Below, in pieces: positions 26,301 through 39,077 of a stretch of DNA of 64,000 nucleotides. The notes beneath the pieces were generated by a model. That model made no database searches. It was not told the DNA's origin and was given only the letters and a program-made list of their open reading frames with translations. The translations under genes were made by a program, and so were the position numbers. Source of the DNA: Anisakis pegreffii (lineage: Eukaryota > Nematoda > Chromadorea > Rhabditida > Anisakidae); assembly GCA_035041965.1 (NCBI GenBank), contig JAPYMA010001087.1, positions 176,701-240,700 on the forward strand, read 5' to 3'. Position 1 is the stretch's first letter. Every line of letters starts with the position of its first letter.

Positions 26301-28595
26301 TGCCAATAAATTGATAACAAATTTGCACGCGTTCAATTGAGCTTATTGCTTATTGTTAGCCTATCTTAACGGACACCCTCTAGACTGTGACCGAGTGCCT
26401 TGGGGATGTGTGAGGTTTGCCGTAATGTTAACCGAATTGCTTACTGTGTGCAGTATGCGCCCTTGTCTCTGCATGACTGCACCAGCATTTCTGCTGTAGT
26501 CAGTCGTTTCCTGCGTTTTCACACCGTCATGTATACTGTCCGAATTATGAATATTAACCACTTGATATTAGATATTAGCCAGTTCCAAGCCCATGGCAAC
26601 CACTAAACATTCGATTGGTGCGCGTTGTGAACGGAAACGAACATTCAATTTGCTATTTTAGTATTGATGATTGATTCATATCTTCGTTGGTTTGGAAAAT
26701 TTCGTTGAAACACGATTATCCATTGAAATTGGAGGCATCAATGATCTGCAGTATAATCCTCGTTTTATATTCCACTGATCATGTGGATTCCACGTGTAGT
26801 TGTTATTTCAAGAAAATTATGCGTAGTGCTGAAGAAGTTAATAAAGAACGGAAATGAAATCGAGAAGAATGAATAAGAATAAAGAACAAAATTTCAGTTC
26901 AATCAAATTCATTGACACCCTCACTGAGATGTAAGAGTGAAGGCTCGTGTCGAGCAGTGCAAAACAGTTCAATGAGTATTTCGAACTTCACCAGAGCTCG
27001 TTCGTCGAGCGATGTCTCACTTAATATGGCTCATTTCGATTCTCGACAACAATCCGCATCACGTATGTTCGTTTACTGCTTCAGACTATTTTTATTCGTT
27101 TCGTTTTTCTCTTTGTGTTGCTTCATTCTGCATTTCTTTATGTCATTCTTTATTCCTTTTCATGTTTAATATTTCAAAACTTTCGACGAATAATCCCTAC
27201 TCCCCAAGCAGAGAAGGAAGTCTGTTCCTATCCGTTTAATATGTCAAAGCATCCGAAGAAGTTCTTTTTTTTTCGGAATTTCCAACGGTGAAATGAATTG
27301 AAAATATTTGCGTTGCATGGTTCTATCATTTTGTTTGCATTGGCTATAGTTAACTGTTCATATATCTGTACTTTTTTATGTGTGAATAACGTTCGACATT
27401 TGTGGAGTGAAATATTTACGGGATATTGGTTGAGTTGCTTTGAGAATTGCCTTTAATTTACAGCTTGTATTCAGCAGTCATGCAACGTAATCGTTTCCTC
27501 GTTATCATTCCTATTGCAGTATTATCTTAGAAGCGCTTTTTTATCTCAATTGAAGTTTTTGTTTGCTCTTCCATAAGCTGTTTTGATGAGAAGAGCACTC
27601 GATCGTAACAACATCATAGCATTCGTCATTCGCATTAGTCCATTTGGCTGTTGTTCGTAGTAAAATTGTAACACTTTGGAATTTCTAAGAAGGAACCGAA
27701 CCGACATTTACAAGAATATTTTAGTGAAACGTAAATAAGCTTGGTATAGTTTCTGAACAGTTGATCTCAGATACGAAATAGCTCTTTGAAGGGTATGGCT
27801 GCGCATTCCGATGAGACGGGGGAGGAAGGGAAAAGAATTCGATCTACTGTTTCAGTGATTTAAAAAAAAACGTTTGCATTATCTTACAGATTGTTATTAT
27901 TGATCCATTTCATGTCTATGTTGATATTGGTTGATATTTTATAGCGTGATTTTTATTTGTTACACGTAGATTATGTGAATGATATTTATTATTCGTATAT
28001 GCATTGAGTTTGCTGTTTATTTCTTTATGGTATAGTTTATTAAAGGAAATTTTATTTGAATGTGGGTACGTGCTGAGTTTTCATGAACTTATTAATTGAT
28101 TAGTATTTTTATTCCACTTCATTGATATGTGCTTGAATCCAATGTTTATTTCTTCTCAATACTCAAAACTTTCAGAATCCGGGATTAGCGGCATATTGCA
28201 AAGCAATTCTTCATATGTTCCAACTAATCAAAAGCCAACATTCTCTCTTGCGAACGGTTTGCATACAACAGGTAGTGAATATTTTTATTTGTTTAAGCTG
28301 TTCAAACAGTTCCTTCATTTACACCTAACGAAGTGTTGATATCAATGTATTTATTCTTGTCTTATCATCACTTAACTTTTTCACTCTGTTAGCATTGAGT
28401 TACTATTGCCTCTCAGAAAATATTTTTATTCGTTCAACAGGTCCAACGATCCATTGAAAGTATAACATGGTTGTTTGATTAGAAAAAAGGCGTAGAAAGC
28501 TCGACAGGTTGACAACAGTGGTTTCAGGGTCTGTCAATGCTGCTGCAGTGTTACCTCCGTTTGAGCCAACTCAAACACCGCCACAAGCTGTCAGC
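23389..28595 (+). CDS. Unrecognised serine-rich multi-exon gene (3' end open)
   Basis: Built from splice sites and phase only. Exons: 23368-23512 (acceptor TTAATGCAG, ATG at 23389, out phase 1), 24919-24974, 25750-25796, 25858-25940, 26898-27062, 28176-28271, 28528-28595. Six successive junctions keep frame, which is unlikely by chance. The joined product reads MPKSSSMTQRGSKYLQRYLH near the start, then RNAAASRRIQPITFENYQ, a short Cys-rich piece (SAPQCICCFIKR), SDAPSIRMDTISAPQLKPQ, the Ser-rich ISNFTRARSSSDVSLNMAHF and GILQSNSSYVPTNQKPTFSL, then VLPPFEPTQTPPQAVS. It is Ser/Gln/Pro-rich without a recognised domain, probably disordered. The last donor (GTTAAC) leads to an unidentified exon; a small candidate is at 29208-29236. 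It could be a separate gene upstream of the ORAI gene or contribute alternative 5' exons to it; no function is proposed. Confidence 0.42.
23621..23729 (+). repeat. Short tandem duplication (about 56-bp unit)
   Basis: Two adjacent diverged copies share CATTATGCATTTT, CCATGTGATATT and a CCCACAT-like end. It lies in the first intron of the serine-rich gene model. Confidence 0.55.
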
Positions 28596-31441
28596 GTTAA
28601 CCCTCTGTTTCATTCATTGCAAAAACAGTTCGTTTTATTTTCAGTTGTTTGAGCCTTTTTGTTGTTGTTGATGTTCCACTGCATTTGTTGCTTCATCGTC
28701 TCGTATGCACTTCAATCGGTTCCCACCAAACAAGATCGAATTTGAATCAAAGAGATGCAATTGGGATTATTCAAGTTCTATATATTCGTTCACCTGAATG
28801 TCATATGAGATAGCTCACTCAGTGGTTCGTCGACGTAAATCAGCAAATATACCTCATTCATCCACTATCAAGATAAAACCAATGAAAAACGTATTCAGTG
28901 CATTCACACTGATATTATTATTTATTTGATCGATACCGCGTAATAAATGATGCAATGGATCGGAAGGAACAGTGGTATATATGGAACGTGGTTGGGTTTG
29001 TCATGGATATTCTCACTCATAATTAGAATGAGAATGCATGAGTTTATGAAAAATCCATCATCCGGATCAAAAGTGAATGTGAAGAAAGTCCATTCGTGAT
29101 ACAATTTGGTACTTTCGCTATGAAGAGGATGGCGGTAATGAATATATTGTAGCTGTCATGCTTGAAGTAATATTGTTGCGTAACGCCGATATTGAATTGT
29201 CAAAGAATCGTTACTTCATTCAAGGAGCCAATCTGTAAGCAATTCGTCGAACTAACAGTCGAATCAGAAAAATTGTATTCATTGATGCATTCTAGAAGTG
29301 ACGACTCAAACAGCATTCCGATGATTCTCTTAAGTGAAGGCAGTCAGTCACAACTTAATTACTCATCCATGTTTGTTTCATTCATTCTGTTTTTATTCAT
29401 GGTACTCTCTTGTGTTTGATCTGCCCGCCACTTAAGTTTGAGATGGTGCCATTAAAAAATTCATTTTTCTCATCTAATCTTAAACGAGTTCAAAAAAATT
29501 GTGCAAATGTGAACGTCATTATTGGGGGAACAGCTCACAGTGTTTTTTTTCTCCTGTCTGTTCATATCGTTTCTGTTTGTCTCATAAAGCATCAAAATTG
29601 AACCTCACTAAGTGATTTCATCTGAAAGAGACTGCAAATCGGTGTACGCAAGACACGTGTCGTGTAATACGCTAATGCAGTCTAATGCATTTTTATAAGT
29701 CATAAATCACATCACAGCTCATCGCATTCGTCGATCACACGAACTGTTCTCATCGATTGCTATCGAATCCAGATCTAGTTAAAGCGCTTCAGTCAGTCGG
29801 TCTGAAATCGGATTTCCATTTATTCATTACAAACCGATTCAAAGTGGAATATTCACGAAGGAATTGAATTTCACTAATGAAAACACTGTGATACAGTATC
29901 GTCTTTTGAAAAGAATTGTTATTTGCTCATCGTTATGTATAGTGCATGCTCTAGATACGGACGACTATGTTGATTCAACGTCTTAAAGAAAGTAATCAGT
30001 TAGCTGTGCTGCTGTTGGTGCCTTCAATGATCTTATACATTTATGATTATTATTGCATGTGTGTTTTGATGTATTCGTAAATGCTGATTGATGTTCAAAC
30101 AAATATTTGGACTTTTTCATAGAGGAGGGCTTAGGGAGTAATTGTCATGTTGTTAAGTGAGGCTGGAATGCAACGGGAATGGAGCTGAATAATTGTGTGT
30201 TTGATTCATCAAAACTTGTATACAGTATAACGTATAACAGCAGCAGCAGAATCAGTTCAATTCAAAGTGTATTCAGTAACCTCTTTATATGCTGTCCTTC
30301 CTTCGTTCCTCTTGAGACATTTGTTCTTTTTCTTAATGTCCTTCTCGCAGTCAGTATTCATCAAACTCTATACGATTACAATACTCTTCAGTCATTATCA
30401 GTGTGTGATTTACTTCACAGTCAAGTTATTATAATCTGTTTGTTCATCGACTTCAACCACTGCGAAAACAACTTTTTTGAATGCTTCTCACATTCATTTT
30501 ATTTGCACACCTTTGGCTTTTCGTTCAGTCGATCATTGAATTCTTTTTTTTGTCAATTTATTGCTCTTGGAAATATTCATTTATTGATTCACTCTTCACG
30601 ATCGATTTCGTTTCATTTCATACTGAACAGTCAACCAACCCACCATTGCGTCGTAGTTTTGGCTGAATATTCATCATCGATTCAGTTGGTTCATGCGATT
30701 CTATCTTGAATAATTTATGAACTGTTAGAAAAATGTTATTGCATCGCTTAAAAAAATCATTCGCAATAATGAAGTATTAATTTGGATTCGATTTGAAATT
30801 GTGTGATTTTTGTGTTATTTTTTGATAGGAAGTTCGATTCTCAATTCATTTCTCTTTCAATTGCATCGTACATAATTTTTGTTCACTCGATGTTTCTCTT
30901 TTGTTTGAAAACGTCTCAATTTCATAAGGAAAACCAAATTTTTTTGTGCAATCCAAAAGAATTTTTGTTTTTGTGATTCAACAAATGAAATGACATTTGT
31001 ATGTGAGGGTGGAAAATCTGTTGTGAGAGCAATGATTGATTGATTGTGTCTGGAAACATGCAACCGTGCGTCTGCATTCGAACATTTTCTGAAACGCATC
31101 AATCGTTGATATATTTTGGTGAATTAAATGTTTGAGAATAATTGAGAGATTACAAACTTATTTTAATCGATTACGGCATCGAAATGTATTCTGAAATGTT
31201 GTTCCGAGCCACTGAACGAAAATCTCAGCGAGAACGTCCTCATCTTGTGAAATGTTGCGAGCAACATTGATCAACGTGATCAACGATGACATCTGAAGTA
31301 ATCACCGTCATCATATTTGAACAGCGAACGCCACTGGACATCTTCTGAACCCATATCAACTCGGTCGTTTACTAACAAGACGAATAATCGTCGCATATAA
31401 TCATCAACACTTGAGAGATTCCACTGAATCTATTCTATGCA
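28596..31441. other. Region between the serine-rich gene and the ORAI start
   Basis: Contains a candidate small exon at about 29208-29236 (after TTGTCAAAG, reading NRYFIQGAN, donor GTAAGC) and an alternative open frame at 29192-29419 (LYSLMHSRSDDSNSIPMI). The 176-codon ORF at 30179-30709 is hydrophobic AT-rich sequence with no splice context and is not called. The ORAI promoter is expected in the right part; no element was recognised. Confidence 0.35.
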
Positions 31442-31462
31442 GCTTATGCACAAACTCGAGAA

Positions 31463-33727
31463 ATGACCTCGAAACTGATCGATTCCTTCAACGCACCTCC
31501 ACCACCCGTACCGTTTCTGATCTCGTCTCAGAATCGTACTGTTGATTCATTAGAGTCACAGTCTAGCAGTTCGTGCGCAGCACACGACGATCCACTGTCG
31601 TTGGTGGAAACACAACAGCAGCAAGGTGGTGGGTCAATCGCGTCGAATGACAGCAATAAAGCACGTTTTCATCTGCATAATTCAAGGAATGCAATTCTGA
31701 AGAATCAATCTGAAACAACGAACACCGCTGATACATCGCAATCGAATTTTGTCTCAGCGCATTCTTTCGTTCGCGTCGATCCATCTCTATCATCATCATT
31801 ACCACGACATAATGAAGAGACGTTTCCACTATCGAACTGGGTCAACGATACAAAGTTGACATCGAGCATGCTAGCGAACAGTAGTCGACTGTGGTTGAAT
31901 GAATACAATCACTCAACAACTGACCATCCTCATAGTGCACTAACGATTGCTGATAATCACCGTATCAGTGCAAATGATGCGTCGATATTGCAGTCGTTCG
32001 AAGGATGTTCTGCGACACGACGAGATATGATACTAGCATCAGAACACGATGAAATGAAGTGTCTTCTTGATCAATCAAGGTTTGTTGGGCACAACACTCG
32101 ATCGTATGCATTGTCACTGTGTTTTGCAGACATCGTGGTGAGTTGACGATTTTGGAGAAATATCGATATGATCTTAGTCGAGCGCAACTTAAGGCCAGCT
32201 CAAGAACATCGGCACTTTTGGCTGGTTTTGCAATGGTACGTCGTCATCAATTATATTTCTTTATCGTTCATTGCCGCCTTGCACAGTGTCCTCAAATGAT
32301 TTCAGGAAATGATACTACCCCTTTGATTCATCAACTGATTGCTGAATAGTTTTTTGAGTGGTTTTCATCGGACCTTTCAGATTTTTCATTGCCGAAAAAT
32401 TTAATGTGAATCATAGTTTGAAATAAAGTGACGAAATAGTTCTGACAGGTAATTCTGAAATCAATGTTGGATTGTTTCCATGGTAGACATTCACAATCGA
32501 ATGATGCATCACAAAATGCTTATAAGAAGATAGATAGATTTATTGCTTAACAACTTGAAACTATTCATAAAGATCAAAACTTTGAAATGATTAAGTGAGC
32601 AACGTTTTAGTGATTTCAGGTAGCCTTAGTAGAGCTGCAATATGAGTCCACAACACCTCCATTTCTGCTGATATTGTTGGGTGTTGTGACCACTCTGCTT
32701 GTCTCAGTACATTTACTCGCGTTGATGATGTCCACTTGTATATTACCTTACATCGAAGCTAATGGATGTACACAAGACTCACCTCATATACGACTCAAGT
32801 ACGATTAACGCTCTTCTTATTAACTTCGTCTTTTGGTTTTTCCGTACCGATATGCTACCTGATGTTATCACGAATGCATGTCAAATGATTGCAAAATATT
32901 GAAATCATATTCTAAAGATTTGAATATTTCATGTAACTTTTTTGATCAATAGCTAAATTGCGAAACACGAAAAAGCTCTTCAAAATGAGAAATTCGCTGA
33001 TCGTGAGATAAATTGTTTCATTTGACATTCGAGACAATAAAACATTCAAGTTGAATCACTTATTTATTTCAGGTTCTACATTGATCTGTCATGGTTGTTC
33101 AGCACTTGTATTGGATTGGTATTATTTTTGGTTGAAATTGGAGTCATCTTCTTTGTGAAATTCAACGCGGTCAATTACGAAACTGCTGCTTATATTACAA
33201 CCGCTATGTTAAGTAAGTGATTCTTTTTTCCGAGTAAAAATCATTCATCCTATCAAGTAGGCATACAGATGGTTTGTTTAATGCTGAATGTAAGGAATGA
33301 ATTGTGAGTGACAGAACGTGTTTGGGGGTGGTTCATTGATTCACTTATTGGAATGACAACTCGAGATTCATGATCTTATATCGATGCATCGGTGATAATT
33401 GCAACTCGGTTAATGCTGATAGTAGTAATCACGCTCTTATTTTAAGCAATGATGATTTTTCGATCAGAAACAAAATGTGATTACAGTAAAAGCACAATCG
33501 AATGATAACTTTCAGTACCAGTGCTGATAATCTTCACAGTATTTTCGTGTTTAATCCATAAGAATCGATTTATACATTCAATGGATCGAGTGGACACGAA
33601 GGTGAACGATCTGCAGAAATTTTTAAACGACAACGAATCATCAGTAGCACTACAGAAGATAGCAACATCCGTGCCACGTCATCCTATGATTGGTTCGGAT
33701 TTACAGGAGGTCACGGTTGTTACTTGA
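31463..33727 (+). CDS. orai-1: ORAI store-operated calcium channel subunit
   Basis: Pore subunit of the CRAC channel in the plasma membrane, opened by STIM when ER calcium stores empty. Exons: 31463-32079, 32130-32235, 32620-32798, 33073-33212, 33516-33727; phases all match and give 417 aa. Four membrane segments. TM1 reads SSRTSALLAGFAMVALVELQ with Glu246 in the selectivity-filter position (human E106) and Arg231 in the basic inner-pore position (human R91). TM2 ends with LMMSTCILPYIEA. TM3 has TCIGLVLFLVEIGV with Glu322 (human E190), and TM4 is VLIIFTVFSCLIHKNR. A C-terminal helix (VDTKVNDLQKFLND) suits the STIM-binding coiled coil. The N-terminus of about 205 aa is Ser/Asn/Gln-rich with PPPPVPF near its start and is much longer than in known worm and vertebrate ORAI. 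TCTATGCAG 21 nt before the ATG suggests trans-splicing. The first intron is only 50 nt. Confidence 0.95.
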
Positions 33728-35797
33728 TTGAATAATGTTATGTTATATGGTGCTGTTATTTTATTGCGTACAGTAAAAATATTGGTATTGTATAATAATA
33801 TTATCAAGTTGTTGTCTTTGCTGCTGCGATTTCTATTTTTGCGTTTGCGTTCATATATTCTAAGGAAAAGATTTGATTGTTTTCATTATTTGTTCGTTTT
33901 ACTTTTATTTGATTGTTGATAATATATCTGATGGGATGGATCACTTACCATTGACTGCTTCCGTTTTATGCGATTCTTTCATTCAAATTACTATCATTAT
34001 CAATTTCGTAATTTGATGTATTGTATCTGCTTTATGCATAACATCACTAAGTTGTCTTCATTCATTGTATACCTTGCAAGAAGCTTCAGATTTTGCACAT
34101 CTGTTCATTTGCCTATCTTTCTTGATCGTTGACGTTCTGCTTACAATTAACATTTTAAAAATTTTATCAAATTTGTAATCAAATTGGATCTGAACCATAT
34201 TGTTCGTATGCAAAATTGAGCAATAGTTCATTCAGTGTCGGTAATCATAACAGAACAAGTATATTTGTTCAGTGAGTGAGTTATAATAAGTGTCATATGA
34301 AGCTATTTACCTGACTCAAAATAACTTGCTAATCAGCCATAATATGGGAATTTATAATAGCCGATTAGAGATATTCACGGAGTAGCTGCTGTATCAATCC
34401 TCCATGATCATTCTTCCCCCTTTTCAGAGTTGATATTCGATGAGCCGACTTTTGATTTTGAATGATAATTTTATGCCACTTTACATTTTCACAGTAATTT
34501 TTTCTGCTCTCTCGTCATTTACTGGTTTTTGTTTCAAATACTTGGTTATGAATTTAGAGAGAGACCAATTTATCTTCAATGAATTCTTGTTTATTTTTTG
34601 TGATCGTTTGAGATTTTCGATCTTCTCGAACGGTTCAAATTTTTGCTCTCATTCAATATCATCTTACCTCTTTTTGTGCTGTAACGTGTGGATGTACCAA
34701 ACCACGGACGGTATTATGCATGAATTTATTTGCTTGTCGTTCGTGAACATTATTCAGCGAACTGAACACTTTTTTGAGTTTTTGTTGTTGTAAAAGGATG
34801 GTTGTTCAGTGCTTTACATATTACTGTTTAATTTCTTGTATTGACTGTGATTTTACTCGGTGTAATTTGTAAATTTGATAGAATTAATTAACTAATTAGT
34901 TATTGTGACTACTTGAATTGATAAATCATAAAAAATATTGAAATAGAGACGTTGTGAAAAGTGAAAGTTTAAAATGTTTGATTGATAGAAGAGGATGCAG
35001 CATGTTCACATAGAGAAGAAGTGTTGTCACATGATCGGAGTGGAACTGAAGAGTTCACGTTGGATCAGAATTGAATTTTTTTTGGTTTGTTTGCTGTGAC
35101 AACATCTAAACAGGAAAAGACGAGAGTAAAAATGGAAAAAAAAGTCAATAAAATACAAGGCTGGAGTAAGGCTAAAGTTCACATACCATTTTAGTCGGTC
35201 ATGCCTGTTACGACCGTCTGGAACAATTAGTGGTAAGCTTTTTACAGCTTCGATACTATATCAGTGGAACGAAGTTTTGTTTGGCAACCCGGTTACAGAA
35301 TCAAGTTTTTCAACTTTTTTTGTGGATAATTTCATGCGTCAACTCAGTCACTTCACGATTGTTTTTCTATGAAGTTGTGTGGTTCAATGAATGATATGCT
35401 AATTGAAAAAATGATTTGTGTTATGGGTTGTCGTCATTCGATCACTGATCACTGGCAAACACTATAAATCGTTCACGCAATGACAGACAACATTTTACTG
35501 CTGCAAACTGAAGAGGACAATCATAGAACTAGCAAAGGACACAATAGTGCAAATGTTAAAGGAGAGCAAAAATTCAAGTGCGTTCAGCTCGTATCAGCTG
35601 ACGAGCAATAAGCATGTGAATAGTGGTGTGGGTTTGGTATCTCTCAGAATATTGAGTTGTGATTTTGATAGTTTAGTTGAGAATATACATATGTGAATTG
35701 TCACTGATTAGAAGCAGCACATAAGAGTGGCACAACATAAAGCATTATCACCTTTGCGTTGAAAATGTTGTTTGCTAATAAGCTGGAACTAATGCAC

Positions 35798-35824
35798 CAG
35801 CAGCATCAGCATCAGCATCAGCAT
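35798..35824 (+). repeat. CAGCAT microsatellite
   Basis: About four hexamer copies (CAGCATCAGCATCAGCATC). Confidence 0.7.
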
Positions 35825-37201
35825 TTAATCGAGTGGAACTATAATGAAATGTTACTCATCATCGAAAAACGATCACTGATATTGATTGTGAGTTATTTTC
35901 ATGGTTTTCACTCGCTTTTTCATTTCAACCGTTATTCATTTTGTTTACGACTCACTGAACGGAAAGCTTTCATGAACTGATTGAATGCGATCATTTTCAT
36001 AATGCGTTAGCATCACACGATTGATTTTTGCTCGGAATGAAACTGGTTGGTGTTATTGCGATTCGCTAATTTTCGTTGAAATAATAAGGTGTTATCTTTT
36101 TTGGACACGCACAAAGCAATTGTCCAGAACAAACTGGTTTTGTAGTCAATGTATTAAGAGCTTGTGAATTATTTATTGAATGTTTTCGATCAAATTAGAT
36201 GAGCACGGATAGTTGATGTAATCAGCATACGATCAGTTTTCATTCTTGAGATGAAATTTGCTGATGACTGTATGAGATACTGACTGCATTCTGAACGGAT
36301 TGATCGGTACGATATTGCTGTTGTTGTAGAAGTACTCACCTATATAACTCACTGCGACGTTCGTAATCGAATTCGAAACTGTTCACCCGAAACAATTCAC
36401 TGTTGGATTTCAAACGATAAATATTCATAGCTGATATCGGGTTGCGAAGTACATTTGTTTTCAATCAATCACAAATCAACGACAACCAAATTGCAATCTG
36501 AAGGAGTTGCGGACTCGTCAGATCTGAGAGTGATGGTATGATAGGAAAGAATATACCGTGCATGATTATTGACCATTGGGTTTGAACTCGCTTTTCATCT
36601 GTTATTCTGATTTGATGCATGAGAACGAAGGAGAGAGACACTGAACACAGTTTTTGCATGAATGACGAGACGAGATATCCAGTGATTAATTTGTTGTACT
36701 CGGATCTGATTGCAGTGTCGTCAACGTTTCATGAATAGTTAGCACTGTGAGTAGTAGATCAGCTGAAAACTCTACACGATCTAACGTTCACATCAAGCTT
36801 GATGAGAGGCTTCTGAATGCCCAATTAGGGTGGAGGGATCTTACCCCTGCCTATCTTTTTTGTAGATGCTCAGAAAGCCGATAAAGCCCACTTTTTGAGA
36901 GTCACAGATCCGACCCTCATTCTGTCATCCCCGTCATTACTGTTGTGTCCAATCGTCAAGCAAGGTTGGATGCGCAACGTTGAGGTTCGTCTAGTTTGGA
37001 AATAAGACAGCGAAACGTGTGCGATAACGATTCCTGAATTGATCACAAAAAATTCTGTTGTTTGATGCTCCGTTCCGCAGTGCAGTTCCATCATTGCTAT
37101 GTCCCAAGGTGATTGAATTGCCCGTTTTCGCAGAAAAAAGATTGGAAATAACACCAATGAGATTGAATTCCAAATTTTTGGAAACTTATAAACTAGGCGG
37201 C

Positions 37202-37247
37202 TTTCCTAGTTTATAGTTTATATAAATATAAACTATAAACTAGGGAA
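37202..37247. repeat. 46-bp near-perfect palindrome
   Basis: Left arm CCTAGTTTATAGTTTATA and right arm TATAAACTATAAACTAGG are exact reverse complements around a 4-base centre, extended by a few bases with one mismatch. A further partial copy of the arm (TATAAACTAGG) lies just upstream at about 37188-37198. It would form a long hairpin. It could be a tiny fold-back element or replication-derived palindrome; no coding role. Confidence 0.85.
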
Positions 37248-38903
37248 CTTATTTTTCTTTGTAAAATTCCGATTGCATCCGGTTCCATTTCGCTCGCACA
37301 ATTCTGTAGTGTTCTTCAGTTGCTTTCGCTTGATTGTTACATCATCAGCCAATTACATTAATCAGTCATCAGAAACAGAGACGATTCTTTGCATTCTCAG
37401 GTTTTTGTTGCCGGGAACCTTTTCGTTCTTACATTAACATTTTAATGCTTTCGCTAACGTGATGAATTACAAACAACTAATTGCATTATTGACCGCATCT
37501 GCTCAATAAGTGTTCCTTGTTTGTCTCAAGAAAGGTTCCTTGTTTCAAGAAAGTTCCTTCTTTCACCTTTTAGAGAAATGACGAAACGTGATGAGAACGG
37601 CTTCTAGAGTTTCGTCGCGTTTATCTACTGCCATCTCTTACTTGCGAAACGATAATACTTCTCTCTGAATACAACATTTCGAGAAATCTCTCGGAATATC
37701 TCGCTAATTGCAGATTTACCTTCGGATTACGAGGAGTTTTTCGAATTTTCGAATTCAGACGTTAGAAGTGTCATCGATTCATAAAACAACTCGTAACACA
37801 TTCGAAACTATTTCGAGACGCAGATCTTTAATGTGCAACGCTCAAGATTTCCGTAATATGAGACTAATCGTGGCTGACGATCTCAAATTGAATAACATGT
37901 GAATATCGGAAGAATATCAGACGTTGTTCACACTGTTCACTGACGAATGGCTTCTTAATTGATCGACGTTCCGATGCTCAACACCATCATCCACAAAAGA
38001 ACTCAATGAAAAACAGCGACAAGTGAGTGATGTGTGAAGCATCATGCGGTTCAGTGCAAAAAAATGAAAAATGTCGCTTCAGTTTGTTGTTCCATCTTGA
38101 AAATTCAATTGTTCATTCACTAGTGAAATGAACTCGTTTCAAATGAACAAATCGTGTTTTGATTTCAATGAAACTTCACTCATAAATAATCGAAAAGCAT
38201 GATCATTATCATAATTTGAAGGTTACGTATGTTTGAATGCCATAACCATAATTGCATGCCATAAATAATTAACTAATTTTCTCTGAACCGGTGCACATCC
38301 TCAAGGTAAAAACTGCTTGTTGAGACGAAACGATCGTGTCTTGTCGAGTGCATGAATATCAAAAAAAAAGAAACTGCCTTCAAACGAAATGATTCGACCT
38401 CATTATGGGCTATATAACATTCAAATTTTCTAATTTCGAAAGTGTTCGATAGTGCGGAATTCTGTGCTGATGGAAGACTTTGCAAAAAAATCCAAAAATA
38501 ACTGGATAATAAAACTTGACAGTCGCATCATCCAAACATAATTAAACTGAAAGTGGTTCGGCTTCTTGACAAAGAACAAAAACCTTGCTCACAAATAATA
38601 GAATAAGTGTGACAGGTGAAAATTAATGGCTAATTGGTTGAAATTGATTGAAAACAACTTTGAGCATATATAATAAACGAGTATTTTTATGAAATGAGGA
38701 TAATTTTGCAATCATAAAGTGATGATAATTCATTTGAGAACGGTTTAGAATTCTTCAATACGGAGCCAGTTACAGGAGAGCAAGTTCATGCCTATTCCGA
38801 GCTAGTTTCATATTCACAGCCATATCAGTGTTTACACGGTAACGTTTGAGCAAATTACATTGCGATATACTGTGCAAAACTGTTCATTCGGTATATTTTG
38901 GCA

Positions 38904-39077
38904 ATGATAAACAACCAAATTTGGGGGTCCGATCGGATTCGACAGAATCTGTGTTCTGAAATGCTACTCCAACCAATATTCAACGATTCCGCTCGGTCGG
39001 TCACCATCTCCGCTACAAATGATCTTGCTCGTCGCAGACGAGAACAATGGCGGAATGAACTTCAACCAGTCGTATAA
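38904..39077 (+). other. Candidate small coding ORF (57 codons), unrecognised
   Basis: An ATG-to-stop frame less AT-rich than its flanks, ending in polar and charged residues: IFNDSARSVTISATNDLARR followed by RREQWRNELQPVV. A second overlapping frame is also open, which lowers confidence. No acceptor is obvious upstream. It may be the final exon of an unidentified gene or an old fragment. No family recognised. Confidence 0.25.

Larger units (their letters stand above)
33728..38903. other. Intergenic region downstream of the ORAI gene
   Basis: No supported gene. ORFs such as 34440-34793 are hydrophobic AT-rich sequence without family resemblance. A short CAGCAT repeat is at about 35798-35824 and a strong palindrome at 37202-37247. 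Confidence 0.5.

Noticed and set aside
26898..27062. Serine-rich exon as a CRTC coactivator (resemblance of RARSSSDVSLN to RTNSDSALH)
   Set aside because: The N-terminal CRTC binding motif is absent from the upstream exons, and the match is too short.
30179..30709. 176-codon plus-strand ORF
   Set aside because: AT-rich, Phe/Leu/Ser-dominated, no splice signals and no domain; expected by chance in this composition.
34440..34793. Hydrophobic 117-codon ORF after the ORAI gene
   Set aside because: Hydrophobicity comes from T-rich sequence; no exon signals or family match.
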